From the NCBI GenBank assembly GCA_024635865.1, contig JAGXIB010000053.1, positions 1 through 46,225 on the forward strand: a DNA stretch of 46,225 nucleotides, read 5' to 3'. Of the stretch, positions 29,293 to 37,790 are shown in pieces (position 1 is the first letter of the stretch; each line of letters opens with the position of its first letter). The translations under genes and the position numbers were made by a program. The notes beneath the pieces were generated by a model, which worked only from the letters and a program-made list of their open reading frames with translations, searched no databases and was not told where the DNA came from. The DNA is from Flavobacteriales bacterium. Lineage in GTDB: Bacteria; Bacteroidota; Bacteroidia; Flavobacteriales_D; Parvicellaceae.

Positions 29293-29952
29293 ATGACAAT
29301 ACACAAAGAAGGATTCAAAATAATTGCGATAGCTTTTGTTATTTTAACAGCATTAAACTTAATTTTCGTATGGGCTTTTGCTTCTTTACCTCTTCTCTAT
29401 TCAATTTTAGGACTAGCTTCACTCATCTTTTTTATTTTGGTTGTTTCCTTTTTTAGAATTCCCAAAAGAACTGTAACAATAAACGACAATCATATCTTAG
29501 CTCCTTCAGACGGCAAAGTAGTTGTAATTGAAGAGGTGGAAGAAACAGAGTTTCTAAAAGAAAAATGCACTCAAATAAGTATCTTCATGTCCCCATTGAA
29601 TGTCCATTGCCAATGGTTCCCCGTAAATGGAGAGGTAACTTACACAAAATACCATAAAGGAACTTATTTAGTTGCTTGGCACCCAAAGTCAAGTACTGAA
29701 AACGAAAGAAATACAATAGCTGTTAAAGCAAAAAATGGCCAATCGATCGTTTTTAGACAAATTGCCGGAGCGGTAGCTCGTAGAATCGTTTGTTTTACTA
29801 AAGCAGGAGAAACAGCTAAACAAGATAAACAAGCTGGTTTTATAAAGTTTGGATCAAGAATTGATGTCTTCATTCCATTATCTGCAACTATAAAAGTAAA
29901 TTTAGAAGAAAAGGTACAAGGAAATCAAACTATTTTAGCAGAATTTAATTAA
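29293..29952 (+). CDS. psd: phosphatidylserine decarboxylase family protein
   Basis: ILAPSDGKVVVIEEVEE, ISIFMSPLNVHCQWFPVNGEV, FGSRIDVFIP (short archaeal-type PSD; processing GS site). Confidence 0.93.
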   Translation: MTIHKEGFKIIAIAFVILTALNLIFVWAFASLPLLYSILGLASLIFFILVVSFFRIPKRTVTINDNHILAPSDGKVVVIEEVEETEFLKEKCTQISIFMSPLNVHCQWFPVNGEVTYTKYHKGTYLVAWHPKSSTENERNTIAVKAKNGQSIVFRQIAGAVARRIVCFTKAGETAKQDKQAGFIKFGSRIDVFIPLSATIKVNLEEKVQGNQTILAEFN

Positions 29953-30046
29953 TTAGAAAAAATTAACATTTTTATCTGTAACTTTTTACTATTTTAGCAG
30001 TATACTATTTATACTTTAGAAATTAATCAAACAAAAAATAATCATT

Positions 30047-30334
30047 ATGAAAAAGTTCTTATTAGCATTTGGAATCATTTTAGCTTTAGCGTTTACAGTT
30101 ACAGCTGCTACTTCAAATTTTAACCCTACACATGAAACTTCTGTTTCTTCTGAAAAAGATGGAGACTGTGACAAATGTGACAAAAAAGGTTGTAAAGGAG
30201 ATTGCACAGCTGCAAAAAAAGGAGAAGCTAAATCTTGTTGTAAAAAAGACGGTTCTAAAAAAGCTTGTACTGGAAAAACAGAATGTAAAAAAGGTGAAGC
30301 AAAAAAAGCTTGTGCTCATAAAGAAGCGCACTAA
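30047..30334 (+). CDS. secreted Cys/Lys-rich small protein (putative metal binding)
   Basis: Signal peptide MKKFLLAFGIILALAFTVTAA followed by DGDCDKCDKKGCKGDC...KSCCKK...KKACTGKTECKKGEAKKACAHKEAH; terminator immediately downstream. Confidence 0.8.
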   Translation: MKKFLLAFGIILALAFTVTAATSNFNPTHETSVSSEKDGDCDKCDKKGCKGDCTAAKKGEAKSCCKKDGSKKACTGKTECKKGEAKKACAHKEAH

Positions 30335-30359
30335 AAGTTTACAAAAAATTAACTTACTT

Positions 30360-30396
30360 AAAGGCAATCATAGAATCTATGATTGCCTTTTTTTAT
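30360..30396 (+). terminator. Rho-independent terminator after Cys/Lys-rich gene
   Basis: AAAGGCAATCATAG-aat-CTATGATTGCCTTT followed by TTTTTAT. Confidence 0.92.
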
Positions 30397-30409
30397 TTAC
30401 TTTTATAGC

Positions 30410-30856
30410 GTGAACAAAACAATACCAAATACAAAACAAGAGCGTTTCGACAAAGCCTATTTGAGAATAGCTTTGGAATGGTCTAAATTATCACATTGTG
30501 AGAGAAAAAAAGTAGGGGCTCTTATCGTTAGCGGACGTCGGATTATTTCTGATGGTTTTAATGGATCTCCAACTGGGATGGAAAACTGTTGTGAAGACGA
30601 AGACGGAGAAACAAAATGGTCTGTTCTTCATGCAGAAGCAAATGCAATTCTAAAAGTAGCATCTAGTACAAATAGTTGTGAAGGCGCGACACTATACCTC
30701 ACACTATCTCCCTGTAAAGACTGTTCAAAATTAGTTCATCAATCTGGAATAAAGCGCTTAGTCTACATGAAAAAGTACAAAAACACGGAAGGAATTGACT
30801 TTTTAGCTAAAGTAGGAGTTGAATTAGTTCAAATAGAATCACCAGAAGAAGATTAA
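30410..30856 (+). CDS. deoxycytidylate (dCMP) deaminase family protein
   Basis: CERKKVGALIVSGRRIISDGFNGSPTGMENCCEDEDG, LHAEANAILKVASS, LYLTLSPCKDCSKLVHQSGIKRLVY. GTG start at 30410; ORF-track start 30383 lies inside the terminator stem. Confidence 0.92.
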   Translation: MNKTIPNTKQERFDKAYLRIALEWSKLSHCERKKVGALIVSGRRIISDGFNGSPTGMENCCEDEDGETKWSVLHAEANAILKVASSTNSCEGATLYLTLSPCKDCSKLVHQSGIKRLVYMKKYKNTEGIDFLAKVGVELVQIESPEED

Positions 30857-30866
30857 TCTTTTATTT

Positions 30867-32453
30867 ATGAAAATATACATAGTTCTTACTCCTCTTTTAA
30901 TAGCTATCTGCTCTGCCTCTGCATACTATATTGGAGCAGGGGAGTTTATGTCTAAACATCAAACTAATCAAAGAGAAGAAGTTTCTAAACTTAACCATGT
31001 TATAGACATCATAGAAAGTAGATATGTTGATTCTGTTGACAGAGAAAACCTAATTGAATTATCAATTAAGAATATGTTATCAGAATTAGACCCTCACTCG
31101 GCTTATATTTCTGCTGTTAATACAGAGAGTGAAAACGAACGTTTACAGGGACATTTTGGTGGAGTAGGAATTCGTTTTATCGTTTTAAGAGACACCTTAA
31201 TGGTTACCAACATTATAAATGGCGGACCATCAGACAGAGCAGGCCTTTTAGCTTCAGATCGAATTATAGCTGTAGACGATTCAACGATAGCAGGTGTTGG
31301 ATTAGCTATAGAAGATGTTCACTCTAAATTAAAGGGAGAAAGTGGAACTCCAGTTCATTTGAAAATAATTAGAAAAGGAAAGGAAAAAGAAATTGACATT
31401 ATTAGAGGACAAATTCCCTTACCTTCTATTAATGCAACTTACAAACTTTCAAATAACATTGGTTATATAAAAGTCGATAATTTTTCTGATAAAACTGGTG
31501 TTGAATTTGCTCAAGCATTAGGAAACTTAAAAAGAAAAGGAGTAACTAAGTTAATTTTAGATTTAAGATACAATGGAGGCGGTTACATGCACACTGCAGT
31601 TAGCGTTGCCGATGAATTCTTAAAAGATGGTCAACTAATTGTCTATACCAAAGGTTTACACCAAGAGAAAAAAGAAACGTGGGCAAGCGCTTATGGAAAC
31701 TTTGAGGAAAACGATGTAGTAGTCCTCATTAACAGCTCTTCAGCCTCTGCAAGCGAAATTGTGAGCGGAGCCTTACAAGACAACGACAGAGCAACCATTA
31801 TAGGTAGAAGGTCATTTGGAAAAGGATTAGTTCAACAACCGATGACATTGGAAGACGGTTCTGAAATGAGACTGACAGTTTCTAGGTACTACACTCCAAC
31901 TGGTAGATGTATTCAAAAAGCATATGGAGAAGGAATTGATTACTACTCTGACCTTATGGAGCGATACGAAAATGGAGAATTACAAGTGCTAGATAGTTCC
32001 CATTTCGACAACCTTGAACAGTTTAAAACGCCTAAAGGTAAAATCGTTTATGGTGGAGGTGGAATTATGCCAGACCTATTTGTACCAATCGACACTTCAG
32101 GTTCTTCTCTCTACTACTCTAGTTTAGTTTACTCCTCAGCCTTTAGAGATTTTTGTTTTGATTATATTGATAAAAAGAGAAATGACTTTAATTACAAAGA
32201 TGTGGAAGACTTTAATACTAATTATATGGTTTCACAAGAATTACTAGATGATTTCACAAGTTATGCTGAAAAAAAATTGTCTATTATTAAAATCGAGAAT
32301 GAATATCAGCATTCAAAAGCAAGGATTAAAAATCAACTGAAATCTGAAATTGGAACCTACTTATATGATGTAAGTGCTCGTTCATTAATAAACATGCCAT
32401 TTGATAAAGACGTCCAAGAAGCTTTAAACTTTTTTAATAACAATAAAGAATAA
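30867..32453 (+). CDS. S41 family C-terminal processing peptidase
   Basis: SELDPHSAYIS, PDZ (GGPSDRAGLLASDRIIAVDDSTIAG), LILDLRYNGGGYMHTAVSVADEFL, INSSSASASEIVSGALQDNDRATIIGRRSFGKGLVQ. Confidence 0.95.
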   Translation: MKIYIVLTPLLIAICSASAYYIGAGEFMSKHQTNQREEVSKLNHVIDIIESRYVDSVDRENLIELSIKNMLSELDPHSAYISAVNTESENERLQGHFGGVGIRFIVLRDTLMVTNIINGGPSDRAGLLASDRIIAVDDSTIAGVGLAIEDVHSKLKGESGTPVHLKIIRKGKEKEIDIIRGQIPLPSINATYKLSNNIGYIKVDNFSDKTGVEFAQALGNLKRKGVTKLILDLRYNGGGYMHTAVSVADEFLKDGQLIVYTKGLHQEKKETWASAYGNFEENDVVVLINSSSASASEIVSGALQDNDRATIIGRRSFGKGLVQQPMTLEDGSEMRLTVSRYYTPTGRCIQKAYGEGIDYYSDLMERYENGELQVLDSSHFDNLEQFKTPKGKIVYGGGGIMPDLFVPIDTSGSSLYYSSLVYSSAFRDFCFDYIDKKRNDFNYKDVEDFNTNYMVSQELLDDFTSYAEKKLSIIKIENEYQHSKARIKNQLKSEIGTYLYDVSARSLINMPFDKDVQEALNFFNNNKE

Positions 32454-32454
32454 G

Positions 32455-33675
32455 TTGAATACTGCTTTCTACATAGCTAGGAGATATATATTCTCTAAAA
32501 AATCACATAGTGCAATAAATATTATTTCTTTTATTTCTGTATTTGGAATATTTATTAGTACAACTGCTATGATTATAGTATTAAGTGCTTTTAATGGAAT
32601 AGAAGGATTGGTTGAAAATTTGTTTAGCTCGTTTGATCCGTCGATAAAAATCACAATTAAAGAGGGGAAAACTTTCAATGAAGACAAGGTAGATTTGAAG
32701 GAGATAGAGTCTATTGAAGGAGTTTATTCTATTGCAAAAGTAATTGAAGAAATCACGATGTTGAAACACGGTGACCAATGGATTACCGCTTCAATAAAAG
32801 GAGTAGATTCTAATTTTTTTAAAGTTTGCAATCTTTCTAGTGCTATTATTGAAGGAGAAACAGATTTAATTTCTCATGGATTTCCAAAAGCAATCATTGG
32901 GTTAGGAATCCAAAACAAGCTTCAAGTTTCCAGCGACCCTAGGTACAGCAATACCATTACTACTTATGGATTATTGAGAAATGAAAAACTATCTAAAAAT
33001 AACAAGAAAGCTTTTAAACCTTTAATGATTAATGTTGGAGGAGTCTTTTCCATTAACCCTGAATTCGACAACCAATACATTATCACTTCTATTGACTATG
33101 CAAGAAACTTACTTGAGTATAAAAACACAATAACTGCGATAGAAATTGGATTAACTGAAGAGTCAGATGTTAACACCATAAAAGATCAAATCGCTCAGTT
33201 AGTTGGAGACAAGTTCAATGTTAAAACCAGGTATGAACAAAACGAACTAATTTTTAAGACCAATCAAACAGAGAAATGGATGGTTTTCTTAATCTTAGGA
33301 TTCATTTTAATTTTATCTACCTTTAACATCATAGCTTCTATTAGCATGTTGCTCTTTGACAAGCAGAAGGATATAAAGACTTTAATTAGCATGGGTGCTA
33401 CTAAGCAATTTATTCAGCGTATCTTCTTCTTAGAAGGCTTATTTATTAACCTTTTGGGTGGTTTAATTGGACTAGCCTTTGGCTTAGGAGTTTGCTTTTT
33501 ACAAATAAAATTTCATTTAGTTAAACTTCAAAACTCTGTAATAGACTATTGGCCTGTAGAAGTAGAAATTAATGATTTATTTTTGGTTTTCGGAACCGTT
33601 ATTATTATTGGAGTTCTTTCCTCGTACCTGCCAGTAAAGTATTTGATTAGAAAGCAGTTTAGTAATAGCTTTTAG
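32455..33675 (+). CDS. ABC transporter permease, FtsX/MacB-LolC/E-like
   Basis: FYIARRYIFSKKSHSAINIISFISVFGIFISTTAMIIVLSAFNGIEGLV; C-terminal FtsX domain (LLFDKQKDIKTLISMGATKQFIQRIFFLEGLFINLLGGLIGLAFG); TTG start. Confidence 0.93.
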   Translation: MNTAFYIARRYIFSKKSHSAINIISFISVFGIFISTTAMIIVLSAFNGIEGLVENLFSSFDPSIKITIKEGKTFNEDKVDLKEIESIEGVYSIAKVIEEITMLKHGDQWITASIKGVDSNFFKVCNLSSAIIEGETDLISHGFPKAIIGLGIQNKLQVSSDPRYSNTITTYGLLRNEKLSKNNKKAFKPLMINVGGVFSINPEFDNQYIITSIDYARNLLEYKNTITAIEIGLTEESDVNTIKDQIAQLVGDKFNVKTRYEQNELIFKTNQTEKWMVFLILGFILILSTFNIIASISMLLFDKQKDIKTLISMGATKQFIQRIFFLEGLFINLLGGLIGLAFGLGVCFLQIKFHLVKLQNSVIDYWPVEVEINDLFLVFGTVIIIGVLSSYLPVKYLIRKQFSNSF

Positions 33676-33678
33676 TTT

Positions 33679-34254
33679 CTATTTCCATTCAAAGGTATTG
33701 ATCATGTGTTCAATATCTTCTACTACATAATCTAAAACAGGCTGAAGTGAATCGTAATTTGGCACCGTTTCAAAATAAAGAGAACCTGCAAAATAATTCG
33801 AAGTACTATCTGTTAAATAAAACAAGTAATTACAAGCAACATCTCCTTTAATCTCAAAACTAGTCCCATAAACATTATTGTCTTTGTTTACTAAATTTAA
33901 TTCCTGAATTCCACTTGCTTTAATCGTATGTTCGTAAGCTAACTTTCTAGAATATTCGGTGTATTCGAACAAGTTAGAATCTAATGTTACATAGGTGCAA
34001 TATAGAGAAGCCTTGTATTCAGGGTAAATTATGTTTTTAAAGCACGCTTGATCACCATTACTAGGCTTATTTAAAACCTTAGCCATAGAAGGAACTTCAA
34101 AGGTATAATTACAACTATCATCAAGCTTCTGATATTCATGTGCAGGAAACTCTACCCTCAAAAAACTCTTAGGTTTTGGATAAGGATCATCATGCCTACA
34201 ACTCAGGATAAGTAGGACAGAAGATAATAACACAAAATACACTGACCTACTCAT
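33679..34254 (-). CDS. gldD: gliding motility lipoprotein GldD
   Basis: Lipobox LILSC; DDPYPKPKSFLRVEFPAHEYQKLDDSCNYTFEVPSMAKV; downstream of gldE in the conserved order. Confidence 0.93.
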   Translation of the reverse strand: MSRSVYFVLLSSVLLILSCRHDDPYPKPKSFLRVEFPAHEYQKLDDSCNYTFEVPSMAKVLNKPSNGDQACFKNIIYPEYKASLYCTYVTLDSNLFEYTEYSRKLAYEHTIKASGIQELNLVNKDNNVYGTSFEIKGDVACNYLFYLTDSTSNYFAGSLYFETVPNYDSLQPVLDYVVEDIEHMINTFEWK

Positions 34255-35584
34255 TCTCGAGTTTATTAATGATTAATTTAACTTGTTTTATTCTTCTTTT
34301 ATCAGCTGCTTCAATTACAAAGACATAATTTTTAAAATGAATTTTTTCATTTTTTAATAAAATTTTACCTGCCTGCTCAATACAAAACCCTGCAATTGTG
34401 TCTGCCTCTCCTTTCTCCTCTTCAAAATCCTCCCCTTCAATGTCTAAAACTCTATACATATCCATTAAAGAGGTTTTACCTTCAAAGATATAAGTTTTAT
34501 CATCCAGCTTAGAGAAAATAATATCATCATCATCAAATTCATCTGTAATTTCACCTACGATCTCCTCTAAAATATCTTCTAAAGTAACTATTCCAGAGGA
34601 ACCTCCGTATTCATCTACAACAATTGCAATGTGCCTTTTTTGCTCTTGAAAATCCTTTAATAAATCATCTATTTTTTTATTTTCTGGAACAAACTTAGCT
34701 TCTCTAATTAACTTAGTCCAATCAAAATCTTCTTTTTCAGTTAAGTAGGGCAGTAAATCTTTTGTATACAACACTCCTTTTATCGTATCAAAGGTATCTT
34801 CATAAACAGGTATCCTAGAATACCTCCCTTCCCTTACAGACAAAAGTACTTCATCATACTTCAGGTCTGATTCTATAGCAATGACATCCATTCTTGGCTT
34901 CATTATTTGCTTAACATCTGTTTGACCAAACTTAACGATTCCCTTTAATATTTTTTCTTCTTCTTTATTAGTAGATAAATCTTCTGTTAAATCTAAAGCA
35001 TATCCTAAATCATCTACTGAAATATTTGCTCTTTTCTTTTTTATTTTTCGATCTATAACTAAGGTACTTGCCACAAGTAATTTACTCAAACCTCCAACCA
35101 TCATCTGAATGACAGACAAAGCAGAAGACATGAATTTTGCTAACTTTATTTTGTAACGAGTAGCATATACCTTGGGTGAAACTTCTCCTAAAAGCAAAAT
35201 GATAAAAGTGACTAAAACAACTTGTATTATGAACCTCCAAGTAGGTGAAACAGCCTCCGGATTCAATAACTCATTCATTACGTAAGTTGAGAACATTACA
35301 ATTGCTACATTTATAAAGTTATTAGCAATTAAAATAGTAGCTAATAATTTTTTTGGCTTTTCTAGTAATAGTAAGATTCTTTGACTTTGCTTATCATCAG
35401 TTTCTTCTTCTAATTCAACTTTATCTTTAGTTGTAATCGAGAAAAAAGCGATCTCCGAACCAGAAATCAATGCTGACATAACTATAAAAACAAGCATTAA
35501 AATCAAAACAGAAAGCACTTCTCCAGACATTGGATTAAGTACTGTAAGAATTAAATCAAATGAGAACTGTTGGACTCCTTCCAC
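34247..35584 (-). CDS. gldE: gliding motility-associated protein GldE (CNNM + CBS + CorC_HlyC domains)
   Basis: ALISGSEIAFFSITTKDKVELE, IMKPRMDVIAIE, VVDEYGGSSGIVTLEDILEEIVGEITDEFDDDD; ssb-gldE-gldD context. Confidence 0.93.
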   Translation of the reverse strand: MEGVQQFSFDLILTVLNPMSGEVLSVLILMLVFIVMSALISGSEIAFFSITTKDKVELEEETDDKQSQRILLLLEKPKKLLATILIANNFINVAIVMFSTYVMNELLNPEAVSPTWRFIIQVVLVTFIILLLGEVSPKVYATRYKIKLAKFMSSALSVIQMMVGGLSKLLVASTLVIDRKIKKKRANISVDDLGYALDLTEDLSTNKEEEKILKGIVKFGQTDVKQIMKPRMDVIAIESDLKYDEVLLSVREGRYSRIPVYEDTFDTIKGVLYTKDLLPYLTEKEDFDWTKLIREAKFVPENKKIDDLLKDFQEQKRHIAIVVDEYGGSSGIVTLEDILEEIVGEITDEFDDDDIIFSKLDDKTYIFEGKTSLMDMYRVLDIEGEDFEEEKGEADTIAGFCIEQAGKILLKNEKIHFKNYVFVIEAADKRRIKQVKLIINKLENE

Positions 35585-35596
35585 AAATAAATAGTT

Positions 35597-36034
35597 TTAA
35601 AAAGGTAAATCATCCTCCTCTTCATCCAAAGGCAAATCAGGGGCTTTGGTTGCAGGCGGAGTAGCCTGAGGACTTGGGTTTGTCGAGTCACTAGAAGGCC
35701 TGTTTCCAAGCATCACCATATCATCAACGACAACTTCTGTTATGTACTTAGTAACTCCTTGTGGATCTTGATAGCTTCTACTCCTTAACTTACCTTCTAA
35801 GTATACTTTGTCTCCCTTTTTTAAATACTTTTCAGCCACATCAGCTAAACCTCTCCAAACAACAACATTGTGCCAATCGGTATTCGAGATAACCTCTCCT
35901 GAGTTCTTGTCTTTGTAGCTTTCAGAAGTTGCAATTGAAAAGTTTGCAACAGCAGTTCCGTTTTCTAAGTGTCGTACTTCAGGATCTTTACCTAAATTAC
36001 CAATTAACATAACCTTATTTAAACTTCTTGCCAT
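35597..36034 (-). CDS. ssb: single-stranded DNA-binding protein
   Basis: LNKVMLIGNLGKDPEVRHLENGTAVANFSIATSE, acidic tail ending DEEEDDLPF. Confidence 0.97.
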   Translation of the reverse strand: MARSLNKVMLIGNLGKDPEVRHLENGTAVANFSIATSESYKDKNSGEVISNTDWHNVVVWRGLADVAEKYLKKGDKVYLEGKLRSRSYQDPQGVTKYITEVVVDDMVMLGNRPSSDSTNPSPQATPPATKAPDLPLDEEEDDLPF

Positions 36035-36075
36035 AATTTCTAATAGATGTGAAAATCAAAGATAAAACATTATCT

Positions 36076-37098
36076 CTACTTTTCTAATTTACGTATGTAA
36101 TTTTCAATAACTTTTGGAACTGGTTTCGTCTCTATTTTGTCAAGTGTTATTCTTTGCCAGCTTTTATCAGGTATAAAAGAATCAGGGTTAACCTCATACT
36201 CCCAAAACTTAACATAAATAATTTGATGAGATAAAATATGTTTTACAGTCAAAGATACCTTTTTAAAAATTAAACCTTCAGCCTCTTTATCAAGAGCAAA
36301 CAACTCTTTACTAGTTTCCAAAAGAGGGAACTGATACATGTTTTCCCATATTCCTTTGCCAACTCTTTGCTCTAAAAATGTACTACCATCATATTCAATA
36401 ACCAAATAGTTAAAATATTTAACTTTTTGTTTTAGTTTTTTAGCCTTTACAGGAAAAGCTAACATCTTTTGAGCTGCATAACTCATACAGGATTCGTTTA
36501 TTGGACACTCAAAACAGTTCGGTTTCTTAGGAGTACAAATAGTAGCTCCAAGTTCCATAACTCCTTGGTTAAAACGATTAGGATCATTCCCTTTAATCAA
36601 TTCCATTGCCACAGACTTAAACTCTTTATTACCTTTTGAAGTATCTATTGGTGTATCAATCATTAAAAACCTTGATAAAACCCGATAAACATTTCCGTCC
36701 ACTACTGCAACCTCTTCACCGAAACAAATAGAAGCAATAGCCGAAGCAGTATAATCGCCTACCCCTTTTAAAGTTAAAATACCTTTATATGTCTTTGGGA
36801 AAATCCCACCAAAATCATTGACAATTTGTTTTGCTGCAAAATGCAAATTTCTAGCTCTAGAATAATAGCCTAATCCTTGCCATAAATTTAAAACATCTTC
36901 TTCAGCAGCTTTTGCTAAGTCTTGAACAGTTGGGTATGACTCAATGAAACGAAGGTAATAGCTCATTCCTTGATCTACCCTAGTCTGTTGTAGCAGCACT
37001 TCAGACAACCATATTTTATAAGGATCTTTTGTTTTACGCCAAGGTAAATCTCTCTTGTTTAAATCATACCAAGCTATTATGCTAACACCAAAACTCAT
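36076..37098 (-). CDS. mutY: A/G-specific adenine glycosylase
   Basis: WYDLNKRDLPWRKTKDPYKIWLSEVLLQQTRVDQG, LKGVGDYTASAIASICFGE, FeS cluster CTPKKPNCFECPINESC. Confidence 0.96.
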   Translation of the reverse strand: MSFGVSIIAWYDLNKRDLPWRKTKDPYKIWLSEVLLQQTRVDQGMSYYLRFIESYPTVQDLAKAAEEDVLNLWQGLGYYSRARNLHFAAKQIVNDFGGIFPKTYKGILTLKGVGDYTASAIASICFGEEVAVVDGNVYRVLSRFLMIDTPIDTSKGNKEFKSVAMELIKGNDPNRFNQGVMELGATICTPKKPNCFECPINESCMSYAAQKMLAFPVKAKKLKQKVKYFNYLVIEYDGSTFLEQRVGKGIWENMYQFPLLETSKELFALDKEAEGLIFKKVSLTVKHILSHQIIYVKFWEYEVNPDSFIPDKSWQRITLDKIETKPVPKVIENYIRKLEK

Positions 37099-37250
37099 TC
37101 CAACTTACTTTTTTACAAATATATTGATTATTAAAGTAGTCTTTTTATCAAAAATTTATAAAATATTCTTTCTTTCTTTTAAAAAGAATTCTTAACTTCG
37201 CATCCCCTAAGGAAGAAAGATACAACAGGAAAGATAAAATATAAAATCGA

Positions 37251-37541
37251 ATGACAAAAGCAGATATTGTAGGTAGCATAGCGGAGAAGACAGGAGTTGA
37301 GAAGATTGCTGTTCAAGCTACTGTGGAAGCCTTTATGGAGGAGATTAAAGATGCACTAGAGGGTGGAGATAACGTTTATTTAAGGGGGTTTGGAAGCTTT
37401 ATCGTTAAAGAAAGGGCAGAAAAAACAGGAAGAAATATATCTAAAAATACTACGATTATTATTCCCGCACACAACATTCCTTCTTTCAAGCCTGCTAAGA
37501 CATTTGTTGAAGGGGTAAAAAGTAAAGTAAAAATCAAATAA
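37251..37541 (+). CDS. HU/IHF family DNA-binding protein
   Basis: MTKADIVGSIAEKTGVEKIAVQATVEAFMEEIKDALEGGDNVYLRGFGSFIVKERAEKTGRNISKNTTIIIPAHNIPSFKPAKTF. Confidence 0.96.
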   Translation: MTKADIVGSIAEKTGVEKIAVQATVEAFMEEIKDALEGGDNVYLRGFGSFIVKERAEKTGRNISKNTTIIIPAHNIPSFKPAKTFVEGVKSKVKIK

Positions 37542-37567
37542 TTAAACAGTAATAAAACTATATTATT

Positions 37568-37660
37568 ATGCCAAGTGGTAAAAAAAGAAAAAGACATAAG
37601 ATTTCAACTCACAAACGTAAAAAACGTTTAAGAAAAAACCGTCATAAGAAAAAGAAATAA
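37568..37660 (+). CDS. 30-aa highly basic protein (possible small ribosomal protein; AURKAIP1/COX24-like)
   Basis: MPSGKKRKRHKISTHKRKKRLRKNRHKKKK, ATG-TAA, 26 nt after the HU stop and followed immediately by a hairpin. Absent from ORF track because of length cutoff. Confidence 0.82.
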   Translation: MPSGKKRKRHKISTHKRKKRLRKNRHKKKK

Positions 37661-37680
37661 TAGCTAGTTAGCTATTATTT
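37655..37680 (+). terminator. hairpin 1 downstream of the 30-aa ORF
   Basis: AAATAATAGCTA-gt-TAGCTATTATTT perfect 12-bp stem, overlapping the stop codon. Confidence 0.65.
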
Positions 37681-37697
37681 CAGACCAATTAACAGAC

Positions 37698-37725
37698 ACA
37701 AGCTATTGATTATTCAATAGCTTGT
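37698..37725 (+). other. hairpin 2 upstream of RNase E/G gene
   Basis: ACAAGCTATTGA-ttat-TCAATAGCTTGT perfect 12-bp stem with TCTTTT downstream. Confidence 0.7.
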
Positions 37726-37730
37726 TCTTT

Positions 37731-37757
37731 TGTGCTTTATTGTTTCAATAAAGTACA
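37731..37757 (+). other. hairpin 3 upstream of RNase E/G gene
   Basis: TGTGCTTTATTG-ttt-CAATAAAGTACA 12-bp stem with one G-U pair. Confidence 0.65.
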
Positions 37758-37790
37758 ATTTATACAAATCATATATATAAAACATCTAAC

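Noticed and set aside
30113-30413. ORFs 30113..30367 (-) and 30132..30413 (+) overlapping the Cys/Lys-rich gene
   Set aside because: Low-complexity frames produced by the AAA/TGT-rich codons of the real gene.
32469-32778. - strand ORFs inside the FtsX-type permease
   Set aside because: Antisense shadows of a confidently assigned gene.
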